DNA of 6,007 bases. It comes from Candidatus Limnocylindria bacterium. GTDB taxonomy: Bacteria > Chloroflexota > Limnocylindria > QHBO01. Both the position numbers and the translations under genes were made by a program. Shown one piece after another: positions 1-5,554 of this stretch. The stretch's first letter is position 1. Each line of letters opens with the position of its first letter. The stretch is taken from contig JASLBU010000223.1 in the NCBI GenBank assembly GCA_030146365.1, forward strand, positions 1 to 6,007. The letters are read 5' to 3'. The notes under the pieces are model-generated. The model saw only the letters and a list, made by a program, of their open reading frames with translations. It was not told where the DNA came from and did no database searches.

Positions 1-7
1 CCCCCTC

Positions 8-13
8 ATGATA
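8..13 (-). promoter_or_regulatory. possible -10 hexamer (TATCAT) for a gene just beyond the left edge
   Basis: Reading leftwards, TATCAT is followed by GAGGGGG and then the window ends. The same hexamer precedes the rhomboid gene 8 nt before its ATG. It lies about 33 bp downstream of the stop of the putative oxygenase gene, so it could serve a new minus-strand gene starting at or just beyond the edge. GAGGGGG could alternatively act as a purine-rich ribosome binding site. The downstream gene is not visible, so this is a weak call. The 45 bases beyond the oxygenase stop otherwise hold only a small GGCC-ATC-GGCC dyad. Confidence 0.25.
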
Positions 14-45
14 GACGGCAGGGCGCACGCCGGCCATCGGCCACG

Positions 46-867
46 TCAGGCCGAGCGCCGTACGCGACGGTCAGCGGCGCGGGCATGAGGTGCATGGCGC
101 AGCGGGGACGGCAGCCACGGCAACAGGCGCCGCGTGACGCCAGCGATTCGCTCGACGCCGCGCTCACGACGGGGCGTCCAGCCGATCCCGTACTGCCTTC
201 GTATGGCGGGCCGGAGCGTCGCAAGCGAGACCAGGTGGGCGGCGTCCCATACGACCCTCGGAAGCAGCCGGCTGGGATACAGGACCGTCCGTGCGATGTC
301 ACGCGCCTCGGGTGTGACGCGGACGACCCGGTCGGCGATCAGCCCGTCCATCCAGCCGCAAAGCTCGCCGATGGTGCGGGGGATCGCGCCGCTCGGAACG
401 CCGAGCGCGATCGCAGCCCGAGCGGACTCCTCGTGGTATCGCTGGGCATCTGCCTCGGAGATCGGGTGGACGAACCGGTGATACACCCGCAGCGCGGTGT
501 CGATCAGCGTGGCGTGCACCCACAGAAGCGCCTCCGGATCCAGCGCGCTGTAGGGCATCCCATCGGCGCGTCGACCGCGAACCGAGGCATGGATGGCGTT
601 GACCCGACGAATCGTGGCCTCGGCGTGCGCCTGATCCCCGAAGACCACGGCAAAGCTGCTCTCCAGCGTTCGGAACAACCGCCCGAACGGATCGGTGGCG
701 TACGTCGAGTGCTGAACGACGCCCGCGGCCACCGAAGGGTGCGCGGCCTGAAGCAGCAGTGCGCACGATCCCCCGCCGAGCACGATGAGCTCTCGGTCGA
801 TTCGCCACGAGACGCTGCCCGGTCCGAACAGCCCTTCTGCGTGCGGTCGTGTGCCGGACGCGCGCAT
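46..867 (-). CDS. MpaB / DUF2236-family putative oxygenase
   Basis: A 273-residue protein of the DUF2236 family, the catalytic domain shared by fungal MpaB and bacterial latex-clearing (rubber) oxygenases, which bind b-type heme. What is seen: the N-terminal family pattern WRIDRE (21-26), then AAHPSVAAGV (41-50) with H43, a following HSTY, the RLFRT...VVFG segment (63-77), WVHATLIDT with H118, and VYHRFV with H130. These histidines lie where the family places its conserved heme-pocket residues, but I cannot assign individual ligands. The Arg-rich tail (about 255-273) looks disordered. There is no signal peptide, so a cytoplasmic or peripheral location is likely. The start is taken as the ATG at 867 because it overlaps the rhomboid stop in TGATG. 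A TTG one codon upstream is the alternative. No Shine-Dalgarno is visible, so translation is probably coupled to the upstream gene. The substrate is unknown. Confidence 0.85.
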   Translation of the reverse strand: MRASGTRPHAEGLFGPGSVSWRIDRELIVLGGGSCALLLQAAHPSVAAGVVQHSTYATDPFGRLFRTLESSFAVVFGDQAHAEATIRRVNAIHASVRGRRADGMPYSALDPEALLWVHATLIDTALRVYHRFVHPISEADAQRYHEESARAAIALGVPSGAIPRTIGELCGWMDGLIADRVVRVTPEARDIARTVLYPSRLLPRVVWDAAHLVSLATLRPAIRRQYGIGWTPRRERGVERIAGVTRRLLPWLPSPLRHAPHARAADRRVRRSA

Positions 868-1634
868 CAACGGAAGGCGGCGGCGGACGTCCCTCGCGGA
901 TGCCTCGGCTCACCGAACAGGGCCCGGAACACCACCCCTGCGGCGACGCCAGCCACGAAGCCACCGATGTGCGCCATGTACGCGACCCCACCGCCGCCGG
1001 TCTCCTCGCTCACCGCGATCGACCCGAAGCCGTTGATGAACTGGAGCGCCGCCCACAGGCCGATGGCCACGATGGCCGGCACCCACAGCGGGAACCGGAA
1101 GAAGATCACGAGCACGCGGTTGGTGGGGAACATCACGAGATAGGCGCCCAGGACGCCCGAGATCGCTCCCGACGCGCCGAGGGTCGGGATGAACGAGGCC
1201 GTGTCGGTCAGGATCTGGGCGAAGCTGGCGAGGATGCCGGCCACGACGTAGAAGACGAGATACAGCCCGTGGCCTATGCGGTGCTCGACGTTGTCCCCGA
1301 AGATCCACAGGAACAGCATGTTGCCGCCCAGGTGGAGCCAGCTGCCGTGCATGAAGATGCTCCAGAACAGGGTCAGCCAGATCGGTGATGGTCCGGGCTC
1401 CTGCGGAATGGCCTGCGTCCGGCCACCGATCGTCACCGGCTCCGGCTCGGTGAGGTCCACGTTGTTCGTGATCTCGAACGGCACGGCACTGTAGCCGTAG
1501 GTGAACTCGGTTCCGTCCGCGCTCGTGCCGGCCCCCTGCAGCGCGATGAACACGAAGATGTTGAGCGCGATGAAGGTCAGGCTGATGAACGCCGGCCCGT
1601 GGCCGCGCTCGTTGTCGTCCGAGATGGGGAACAT
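867..1634 (-). CDS. rhomboid family intramembrane serine protease
   Basis: A 255-residue polytopic membrane protease that cleaves transmembrane substrates within the bilayer. The catalytic serine is S155 in LGASGAISG (152-160), the canonical GxSG loop. Its partner is H222 in AHIGGFVAG (221-229). H101 and N105 in HLGGNMLFLWIFG match the H150/N154 oxyanion positions of E. coli GlpG with the same spacing. Hydrophobic segments lie near 16-34, 85-95, 102-113, 121-141, 150-169, 174-201 and 217-239, consistent with the six-helix rhomboid core. Helix 1 is followed by an outside loop of about 50 residues, somewhat long. There is no extra C-terminal helix and no cytoplasmic zinc-finger domain. The gene is first in a two-gene minus-strand unit, and its TGA overlaps the ATG of the DUF2236 gene. 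The ATG at 1634 lies 8 nt after a TATCAT hexamer and lacks a Shine-Dalgarno. The substrate cannot be inferred. Confidence 0.95.
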   Translation of the reverse strand: MFPISDDNERGHGPAFISLTFIALNIFVFIALQGAGTSADGTEFTYGYSAVPFEITNNVDLTEPEPVTIGGRTQAIPQEPGPSPIWLTLFWSIFMHGSWLHLGGNMLFLWIFGDNVEHRIGHGLYLVFYVVAGILASFAQILTDTASFIPTLGASGAISGVLGAYLVMFPTNRVLVIFFRFPLWVPAIVAIGLWAALQFINGFGSIAVSEETGGGGVAYMAHIGGFVAGVAAGVVFRALFGEPRHPRGTSAAAFR

Positions 1635-1640
1635 TCGCGC

Positions 1641-1671
1641 GGATGATAGAGCACCCGTCGCGCCATAATCC
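1641..1671. promoter_or_regulatory. interleaved divergent promoters within a 31-bp imperfect dyad
   Basis: The 41-bp gap between the rhomboid ATG (1634) and the acetyltransferase ATG (1676) holds two face-to-face promoters. Rightward: GGATGA (1641-1646), 17 bp, CATAAT (1664-1669), 6 nt, ATG. Leftward: GGATTA (1671-1666), 17 bp, TATCAT (1648-1643), 8 nt, ATG. Each -10 overlaps the -35 region of the other, and the whole 31 bp is an imperfect inverted repeat (11 of 15 positions pair around the centre at 1656). Neither start has a Shine-Dalgarno, so both mRNAs look leaderless. The -35 assignments are weak matches to TTGACA and rest mainly on spacing. Confidence 0.55.
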
Positions 1672-1675
1672 GCCG

Positions 1676-2896
1676 ATGGAAATCGACGTTCGGCCCTTCG
1701 ACGGGGTGCCGCGGGACTTCTTCCTGGCCGGTGAGCTCGCGTTCGCGGAGCACCCGCACGAGGACGACGTCCCGCACTGGGAGTCGCTGTTCGAGCCGGA
1801 CCGCGCGGTGGCCGCGTATGACGGCGACCGCATCGTCGGCACGGCCGGGACGTTCAGCTACGACCTCACCGTGCCGGGCGCGGTGCTTCCGGCCGCGGGC
1901 GTCACGATCGTCGGCGTCCATCCGACGCACCGGCGTCGCGGCATCCTTCGACGCATGATGCGGCTGCAGCTCGACGCGATCCGCGACCGAGGCGAGCCGA
2001 TCGCGATCCTCTGGGCGAGCGAGGGCAGCATCTACCAGCGCTTCGGCTACGGGCTTGCGACCTTCGCCGCGCGCGTCGCCGTCGAGCAGTCGCGCAGCCG
2101 GTTCCGGCTGCCCCACAGCCCCTCCGGCACGATCCGCTTCGTCGAGGTCGACGAGGCACGACGGCTCTTTCCGGCGGTCTACGACGCGGTCCTTCCGATC
2201 CGGCCCGGGTTCTTCGGGCGCACCCCGGCCTACTGGGATGCCGAGGTGCTGCGCGACCCCGAGCACTGGCGACGCGGCGCGAGTCCGGCGTTCCACGTCG
2301 TCCACGAGGTCGGCGGCGTCGCCGACGGGTATGCGCGCTACCGGGTGCGCGAACGCTGGGACGACATCGGCTCACAGTCCACGGTCATCCTGGTGGAGAA
2401 GCACGCCACGAATCCGGCCGCCCATCTGGACCTGTGGCGCTTCCTGCTGGACATCGACCTGATGCACAAGCTCGAGGCATGGAACATCGCGCCGGACGAC
2501 CCGCTCATCGCCAGCATCCTCGAGCCGCGGCGCCTCCAGCTGTCCATTGGCGACGGCCTCTGGCTGCGGGTCGTGGACGTGCCGTCCGCGCTCGCCGGCC
2601 GGCGCTACGACGCGGATGGGCGGCTGGTGGTCGAGGTCGCCGACGAGTTCTGTGACTGGAACGACGGCCGATGGTCGCTCTCCGTCGAGGACGGCGTGCC
2701 GATCGTGTCGGGGACCCGCGAGACGGCTGACCTGGCATGCGACATCACCGACCTCGGCGCGGCCTACCTGGGCAACCTGTCATTCACGCAGCTCGCCGAC
2801 GCCGGGCGCGTGCGGGAGCTCCAGCCCGGTGCTGTGGCCCGTGCCGATGCGCTGTTCCGCACGGTGCGCCCACCGTGGTGCCCGAAGGTGTTCTGA
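1676..2896 (+). CDS. Eis-family GNAT N-acetyltransferase with SCP2-like C-terminal domain
   Basis: A 406-residue protein, close to the length of M. tuberculosis Eis (about 400), the multi-site acetyltransferase that uses acetyl-CoA on amines, including aminoglycosides in Mycobacterium. An N-terminal GNAT domain covers about 1-135, with the acetyl-CoA pyrophosphate loop VHPTHRRRGILRR (81-93). A second GNAT-like domain spans about 140-285. An SCP2-like domain follows (about 290-406), with family patterns DDPLIASILEPRR (274-286) and WLRVVDVPSALAGRRY (296-311). The general acid Y125 sits in QRFGYG (121-126). The protein ends PWCPKVF, with F406 supplying the C-terminal carboxylate that acts as base in Eis. 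The ATG at 1676 is chosen over the in-frame ATG at 1643, because the earlier codon lies inside the promoter dyad and would add 11 non-family residues. It stands divergent to the rhomboid gene. The real substrate here is unknown; a small amine or a lysine side chain are options. Confidence 0.9.
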   Translation: MEIDVRPFDGVPRDFFLAGELAFAEHPHEDDVPHWESLFEPDRAVAAYDGDRIVGTAGTFSYDLTVPGAVLPAAGVTIVGVHPTHRRRGILRRMMRLQLDAIRDRGEPIAILWASEGSIYQRFGYGLATFAARVAVEQSRSRFRLPHSPSGTIRFVEVDEARRLFPAVYDAVLPIRPGFFGRTPAYWDAEVLRDPEHWRRGASPAFHVVHEVGGVADGYARYRVRERWDDIGSQSTVILVEKHATNPAAHLDLWRFLLDIDLMHKLEAWNIAPDDPLIASILEPRRLQLSIGDGLWLRVVDVPSALAGRRYDADGRLVVEVADEFCDWNDGRWSLSVEDGVPIVSGTRETADLACDITDLGAAYLGNLSFTQLADAGRVRELQPGAVARADALFRTVRPPWCPKVF

Positions 2897-2915
2897 CCGT
2901 CGGCGATTCTGACGG
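2897..2915 (+). other. small hairpin after the acetyltransferase stop
   Basis: CCGTC (2897-2901) and GACGG (2911-2915) form a 5-bp stem with a 9-nt loop, starting directly after the acetyltransferase TGA. There is no T-run after it, so it is not a standard intrinsic terminator. It may be a weak mRNA 3'-end structure or chance in GC-rich DNA. Confidence 0.25.
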
Positions 2916-2929
2916 CCGGCTGCGATGCG

Positions 2930-2958
2930 TTGTCACCGGGCGTGTGCCGGCGTAGCGT
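2930..2958 (+). promoter_or_regulatory. promoter of the membrane molybdoprotein gene, leaderless type
   Basis: TTGTCA (2930-2935; one mismatch to TTGACA), a 17-bp spacer and TAGCGT (2953-2958; fits TANNNT) end 6 nt before the ATG at 2965. There is no Shine-Dalgarno between the hexamer and the start codon, so transcription would begin at or within a base or two of the ATG. This is the best-formed -35/-10 pair in the window. It implies that the gene can be transcribed independently of the acetyltransferase gene, 68 bp upstream. Confidence 0.6.
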
Positions 2959-2964
2959 TCGGGC

Positions 2965-3957
2965 ATGACCACCGCGGCCCTGGACCGATTGCTGGCGCTG
3001 CTGGTCATCGTGCAGGTGATCGGCGGGCTGCTCACGCTGCGTGCGGGCGTGCCGGCCACCGCACCCCTGTTCTGGCTCCACGGCCTGGTGGGTGGGGCGC
3101 TGCTGGTGGCGGTGGCGGAGAAGCTGCGTCGCAGCGTCGGCCCTGCCGTCCGGACACGCCGGTGGCGCCACCTCACCCTCGCCGGCCTGCTCACGCTGCT
3201 CGTGGCCGCCTCCCTGGCCGGAGGATTCACCTGGGTGGCCAGCGGCCGCATCCTGTCGATCGGACCGTGGACGATCCTGACGCTTCACATCTGGGCCGCT
3301 CTCGCGACCGTTCCGATCCTCGGCTTCCACCTCGTGCCGCGTCGCTGGCGGCTGTTGCGGCCTCCGGCTCGTGCGCCGCGGCTGAGCCGCCGGACGCTGC
3401 TGGCCATGGGAGGCGTCGCCGCGCTCGGGGCCGTCGCATGGGGCGCGGCGAATCTCCTGGACCGCGTGCAGGGCGGCGTCCGGCGCTTCACCGGCTCGCG
3501 GTGGTTGCCGGATGGCGGAACGCCGCCCCCCACCACGTTCTACGGCGAGCCCACGCCTGCGGTGGATGGCGACGCCTGGCGGCTCCGCGTCACCGGTCGC
3601 GTGGCGACCCCGCTGACCCTCGACCGAGTGGGCCTGGCCGCGCTGGGGGTGGTCGACCGTGAGGCGGTCCTCGACTGCACATCCGGCTGGGTGATGCGCA
3701 CGACCTGGCGCGGCGTCCCCCTTCCCGCCGTCCTCTCCGCCGCCGGCGTCGAGCCCGCGGGAGCGCGTGTGCGCATCTACTCGGTCACCGGCTGGATGGT
3801 GAGGCTTCGGCCGGACGAGATCGATCAGGCGCTGCTCGCGACCCACGTCGCCGGCGACCCGCTTCCGGCGGCGAACGGCGCTCCGCTGCGGCTCGTCGCG
3901 CCCGCCAGGCGCGGACTCGACTGGATCAAGTGGGTGGACCGGATCGAGGTCGCCTGA
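2965..3957 (+). CDS. membrane molybdopterin oxidoreductase: N-terminal four-helix domain, Tat-type fifth helix, sulfite-oxidase-fold Mo domain
   Basis: A 330-residue protein in two parts. The N-terminal part has helices at about 5-27, 36-52, 70-92 and 101-124, resembling a b-type cytochrome membrane domain. H39, H108 and H122 are candidate heme ligands; H108 and H122 are 14 residues apart in one helix, as in two-heme cytochromes b. A strongly basic loop (125-143) leads to the twin-arginine motif SRRTLL (141-146) and a fifth helix (145-163). The remaining 165 residues are an oxidoreductase molybdopterin-binding domain. C238 in LDCTSGW (236-242) is the predicted Mo ligand, followed by TWRGVPLPAVL (247-257) and the terminal GLDWIKWVDRIEV. 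Basic residues fall only in loops predicted to be inside, placing the Mo domain outside the membrane. It probably passes electrons between an extracytoplasmic substrate and the quinone pool through heme; the substrate is unknown. The second half of the family (dimerisation domain of true sulfite oxidases) is absent, as in YedY/MsrP-like proteins. Confidence 0.88.
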   Translation: MTTAALDRLLALLVIVQVIGGLLTLRAGVPATAPLFWLHGLVGGALLVAVAEKLRRSVGPAVRTRRWRHLTLAGLLTLLVAASLAGGFTWVASGRILSIGPWTILTLHIWAALATVPILGFHLVPRRWRLLRPPARAPRLSRRTLLAMGGVAALGAVAWGAANLLDRVQGGVRRFTGSRWLPDGGTPPPTTFYGEPTPAVDGDAWRLRVTGRVATPLTLDRVGLAALGVVDREAVLDCTSGWVMRTTWRGVPLPAVLSAAGVEPAGARVRIYSVTGWMVRLRPDEIDQALLATHVAGDPLPAANGAPLRLVAPARRGLDWIKWVDRIEVA

Positions 3958-3960
3958 GCC

Positions 3961-5337
3961 TCAGTTCGGCTCGAACCGCGCCGTGAAGTGCCGCAGCGCG
4001 TCGGGCTGCTGAACGATCCGCATGCCGCGCAGCTCGTCCGCACGAGACGCGACCCCACGGATCACCTCGATCACGTAGTCGATATGCGACTGGGTGTACA
4101 CGCGCCGGGGGATCGCGAGGCGCACGAGCTCCATCGGCGCGGCGGTCTCCGTCCCATCCGGACGTTGCCCGAACATCACCGTCCCGATCTCGCAGCCCCG
4201 GATCCCTCCTTCCCGGTAGAGCGCGCAGGCCAGCGCCTGGCCGGGGTACTCGAGCGGTGGGACGTGCGGCAGGAGTGCCGCGGCATCCAAATAGACGGCG
4301 TGGCCGCCGATGGGCTGCACGCACGGCACGCCGGACTCGATGAGCGCCTCGCCCAGGTAGGCGGTCGAGCGAATCCGGTAGCGGAGGTAGTCGTCCTGCA
4401 CAACCTCCCGCAGCCCCTGGGCCATCGCCTCGAGGTCACGGCCCGCCAGGCCGCCGTACGTCGGGAACCCTTCGGTCAGGATCAGCATGTTGCGGCACTG
4501 GTCGGCCAGCCGGTCGTCGTTCATGGCCAGCCAGCCGCCGATGTTGGCGAGCGCATCCTTCTTCCCCGACATCGTCATGCCGTCGGCGAGTGCTGCCATC
4601 TCGCGCACGATGTCCGGGACGGCCGCATCAGCGTAGCCATCCTCTCGCTGCTTGATGAACCACGCGTTCTCCGCGAAGCGGCATGCGTCGATGAACAGCG
4701 GAAGGCCATACCGATCGCAGACCGCGCGCACCGCTCGCAGGTTCGCGAGCGACACCGGCTGCCCTCCCCCGGAGTTGTTGGTGATCGTGACGAACACGAC
4801 CGGGACGTTCTCCGCGCCCCTCGCCCGGATGAGCGCATCGAGCGCCTCGGTGTCCATGTTGCCCTTGAACGGGTGAATGGTCGACGGTGAGCGGCCCTCG
4901 GGGATGACGCAGTCGACGGCCTCGGCGCCGGAGAACTCGACGTTGGCGCGAGTGGTGTCGAAGTGCGTGTTCGACGGGATGACCTTCCCGGGTCCCCCGA
5001 TGACGCTGAACAGGATCTTCTCGGCCGCTCGCCCCTGGTGGGTCGGGATCACGTGCCGGAACGGCCACAGCTCGGTGACCGCCTCCAGGAAGCGGAACCA
5101 GGACGGCGACCCGGCGTACGACTCGTCGCCGCGCTGGATGCCCGCCCACTGCTCGGCGGACATGGCACCGGTCCCCGAGTCGGTGAGGAGGTCGATGAGG
5201 ACGTCCGCCGCATGCAGGTTGAACAGGTTGTGCCCCGCCTCGGCGAGGCACTGCTCCCGCTCCTCGACCGTCGTCATCCGCACCGGCTCGACGCTCTTGA
5301 TGCGGAACGGCTCGATGATCGTGTGCCACTGGTCCAT
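3961..5337 (-). CDS. tnaA: tryptophanase (tryptophan indole-lyase), PLP-dependent beta-eliminating lyase
   Basis: A 458-residue cytoplasmic enzyme converting L-tryptophan to indole, pyruvate and ammonia (TnaA is 471 residues, tyrosine phenol-lyase 456). The PLP lysine is K260 in TMSGKKDA (255-262). D217 in FIDACRF contacts the pyridine nitrogen. The phosphate/substrate region THQGR (99-103) and PTYGGLAGRD (292-301) are conserved. The residues that separate the two lyases point to tryptophanase: D127 in HFDTT (Thr124 in tyrosine phenol-lyase, Asp137 in E. coli TnaA), I384 in CEIG (Arg381 versus Ile396), and H450 in LRHFTARF (Phe448 versus His463). The ATG at 5337 is chosen because EPFRIKSVE, near-universal at the family N terminus, begins nine residues later. 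The frame stays open upstream but that part lacks family similarity. No tnaC-like leader peptide or Trp permease gene adjoins it. The stop lies 3 bp from the converging molybdoprotein stop. Confidence 0.93.
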   Translation of the reverse strand: MDQWHTIIEPFRIKSVEPVRMTTVEEREQCLAEAGHNLFNLHAADVLIDLLTDSGTGAMSAEQWAGIQRGDESYAGSPSWFRFLEAVTELWPFRHVIPTHQGRAAEKILFSVIGGPGKVIPSNTHFDTTRANVEFSGAEAVDCVIPEGRSPSTIHPFKGNMDTEALDALIRARGAENVPVVFVTITNNSGGGQPVSLANLRAVRAVCDRYGLPLFIDACRFAENAWFIKQREDGYADAAVPDIVREMAALADGMTMSGKKDALANIGGWLAMNDDRLADQCRNMLILTEGFPTYGGLAGRDLEAMAQGLREVVQDDYLRYRIRSTAYLGEALIESGVPCVQPIGGHAVYLDAAALLPHVPPLEYPGQALACALYREGGIRGCEIGTVMFGQRPDGTETAAPMELVRLAIPRRVYTQSHIDYVIEVIRGVASRADELRGMRIVQQPDALRHFTARFEPN

Positions 5338-5345
5338 GTGCCGCG

Positions 5346-5351
5346 ATGGTA
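5346..5351 (-). promoter_or_regulatory. putative -10 hexamer of the tryptophanase gene, leaderless type
   Basis: On the minus strand TACCAT (fits TANNNT) is followed by 8 nt and the ATG at 5337, the same spacing as for the rhomboid gene. There is no Shine-Dalgarno in those 8 nt. The -35 position would fall near 5369-5374 (GCCGAC), a poor match, and this lies inside the 9-bp inverted repeat at 5366-5388. Weak -35 plus overlapping dyad would fit an activator- or repressor-controlled promoter. Confidence 0.4.
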
Positions 5352-5365
5352 CCGGGTGCCGTATG

Positions 5366-5388
5366 CGCGTCGGCACCGCGCCGACGCG
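5366..5388. repeat. perfect 9-bp inverted repeat upstream of tryptophanase
   Basis: CGCGTCGGC (5366-5374) and GCCGACGCG (5380-5388) are exact reverse complements around a 5-nt loop. The dyad covers the expected -35 region of the tryptophanase promoter. No T-run follows on either strand, so an intrinsic terminator is unlikely. It could be an operator, or an RNA hairpin if transcription starts further upstream. Confidence 0.6.
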
Positions 5389-5391
5389 GGC

Positions 5392-5411
5392 CCCGGGCAC
5401 CTTTGCCCGGG
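5392..5411. repeat. perfect 8-bp inverted repeat, second of the cluster
   Basis: CCCGGGCA (5392-5399) and TGCCCGGG (5404-5411) pair exactly around a 4-nt loop (CCTT). It starts only 3 bp after the 5366-5388 dyad. No poly-T tract lies on either side. Confidence 0.6.
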
Positions 5412-5414
5412 CCG

Positions 5415-5461
5415 CGACCACCGACGGAGGTGGGGTCGAATCGGCCAGCCCGGCTGCTGGC
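5415..5461. repeat. two further inverted repeats in the tryptophanase/DUF427 gap
   Basis: The first is CGACC-ACC (5415-5422) pairing with GGT (5429-5431) and GGTCG (5434-5438), an 8-bp stem with a 2-nt bulge and 6-nt loop. The second is GCCAGC (5444-5449) with GCTGGC (5456-5461), a 6-bp stem with a 6-nt loop. They continue the head-to-tail series of dyads from 5366. Individually they are within reach of chance in GC-rich DNA. Confidence 0.4.
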
Positions 5462-5544
5462 GTTGCCCGGCCGCTGACCCACACCCTCCGAGGGGTTCCT
5501 GCCTCGTCATCGGTTGCGGCCTCGACAAGCGGCCGCGCGACCAA

Positions 5545-5554
5545 TGATCGATCA
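5545..5554. promoter_or_regulatory. 10-bp perfect palindrome upstream of the DUF427 start
   Basis: TGATCGATCA is its own reverse complement and lies 24 bp before the GTG at 5579, in the position expected of a promoter or operator element. It is AT-richer than its surroundings. No partner element can be recognised, so its role is a guess. Confidence 0.25.

Noticed and set aside
868..870. TTG as start of the DUF2236 gene
   Set aside because: It adds one residue only. The adjacent ATG gives the common TGATG overlap and is the stronger start codon, though TTG cannot be excluded.
85..1143. 352-codon open frame on the plus strand
   Set aside because: It lies antisense to the DUF2236 and rhomboid genes, both of which have clear family motifs. 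The translation is a compositionally biased Arg/Pro/Ala string with no recognisable domain; such mirror frames are common in GC-rich coding DNA.
1643..1675. Earlier in-frame ATG for the acetyltransferase
   Set aside because: It would put the start inside the promoter dyad and add 11 residues without family match. The ATG at 1676 gives the expected Eis N terminus and a well-spaced -10.
2897..2920. Intrinsic terminator after the acetyltransferase gene
   Set aside because: The stem is only 5 bp with a 9-nt loop and no T-run follows.
3988..4890. 300-codon open frame on the plus strand
   Set aside because: It is antisense to the conserved C-terminal two thirds of tryptophanase and has a His/Arg/Asp-rich composition typical of a mirror frame.
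5437..5510. Possible SAM-type or other riboswitch upstream of tryptophanase (minus-strand GGGCAACGCC and GGTCAGCGGCC segments)
   Set aside because: Some short strings recall SAM-IV sequences, but the core GGCAACC order and the pairing pattern are not met, and a SAM link to tryptophanase is not expected. A covariance-model scan would decide.
5338..5544. N-terminal extension of tryptophanase by 69 residues
   Set aside because: The frame is open, but the family N terminus begins just after the ATG at 5337, the length then matches the family, and the extension coincides with the inverted-repeat cluster and promoter hexamer.
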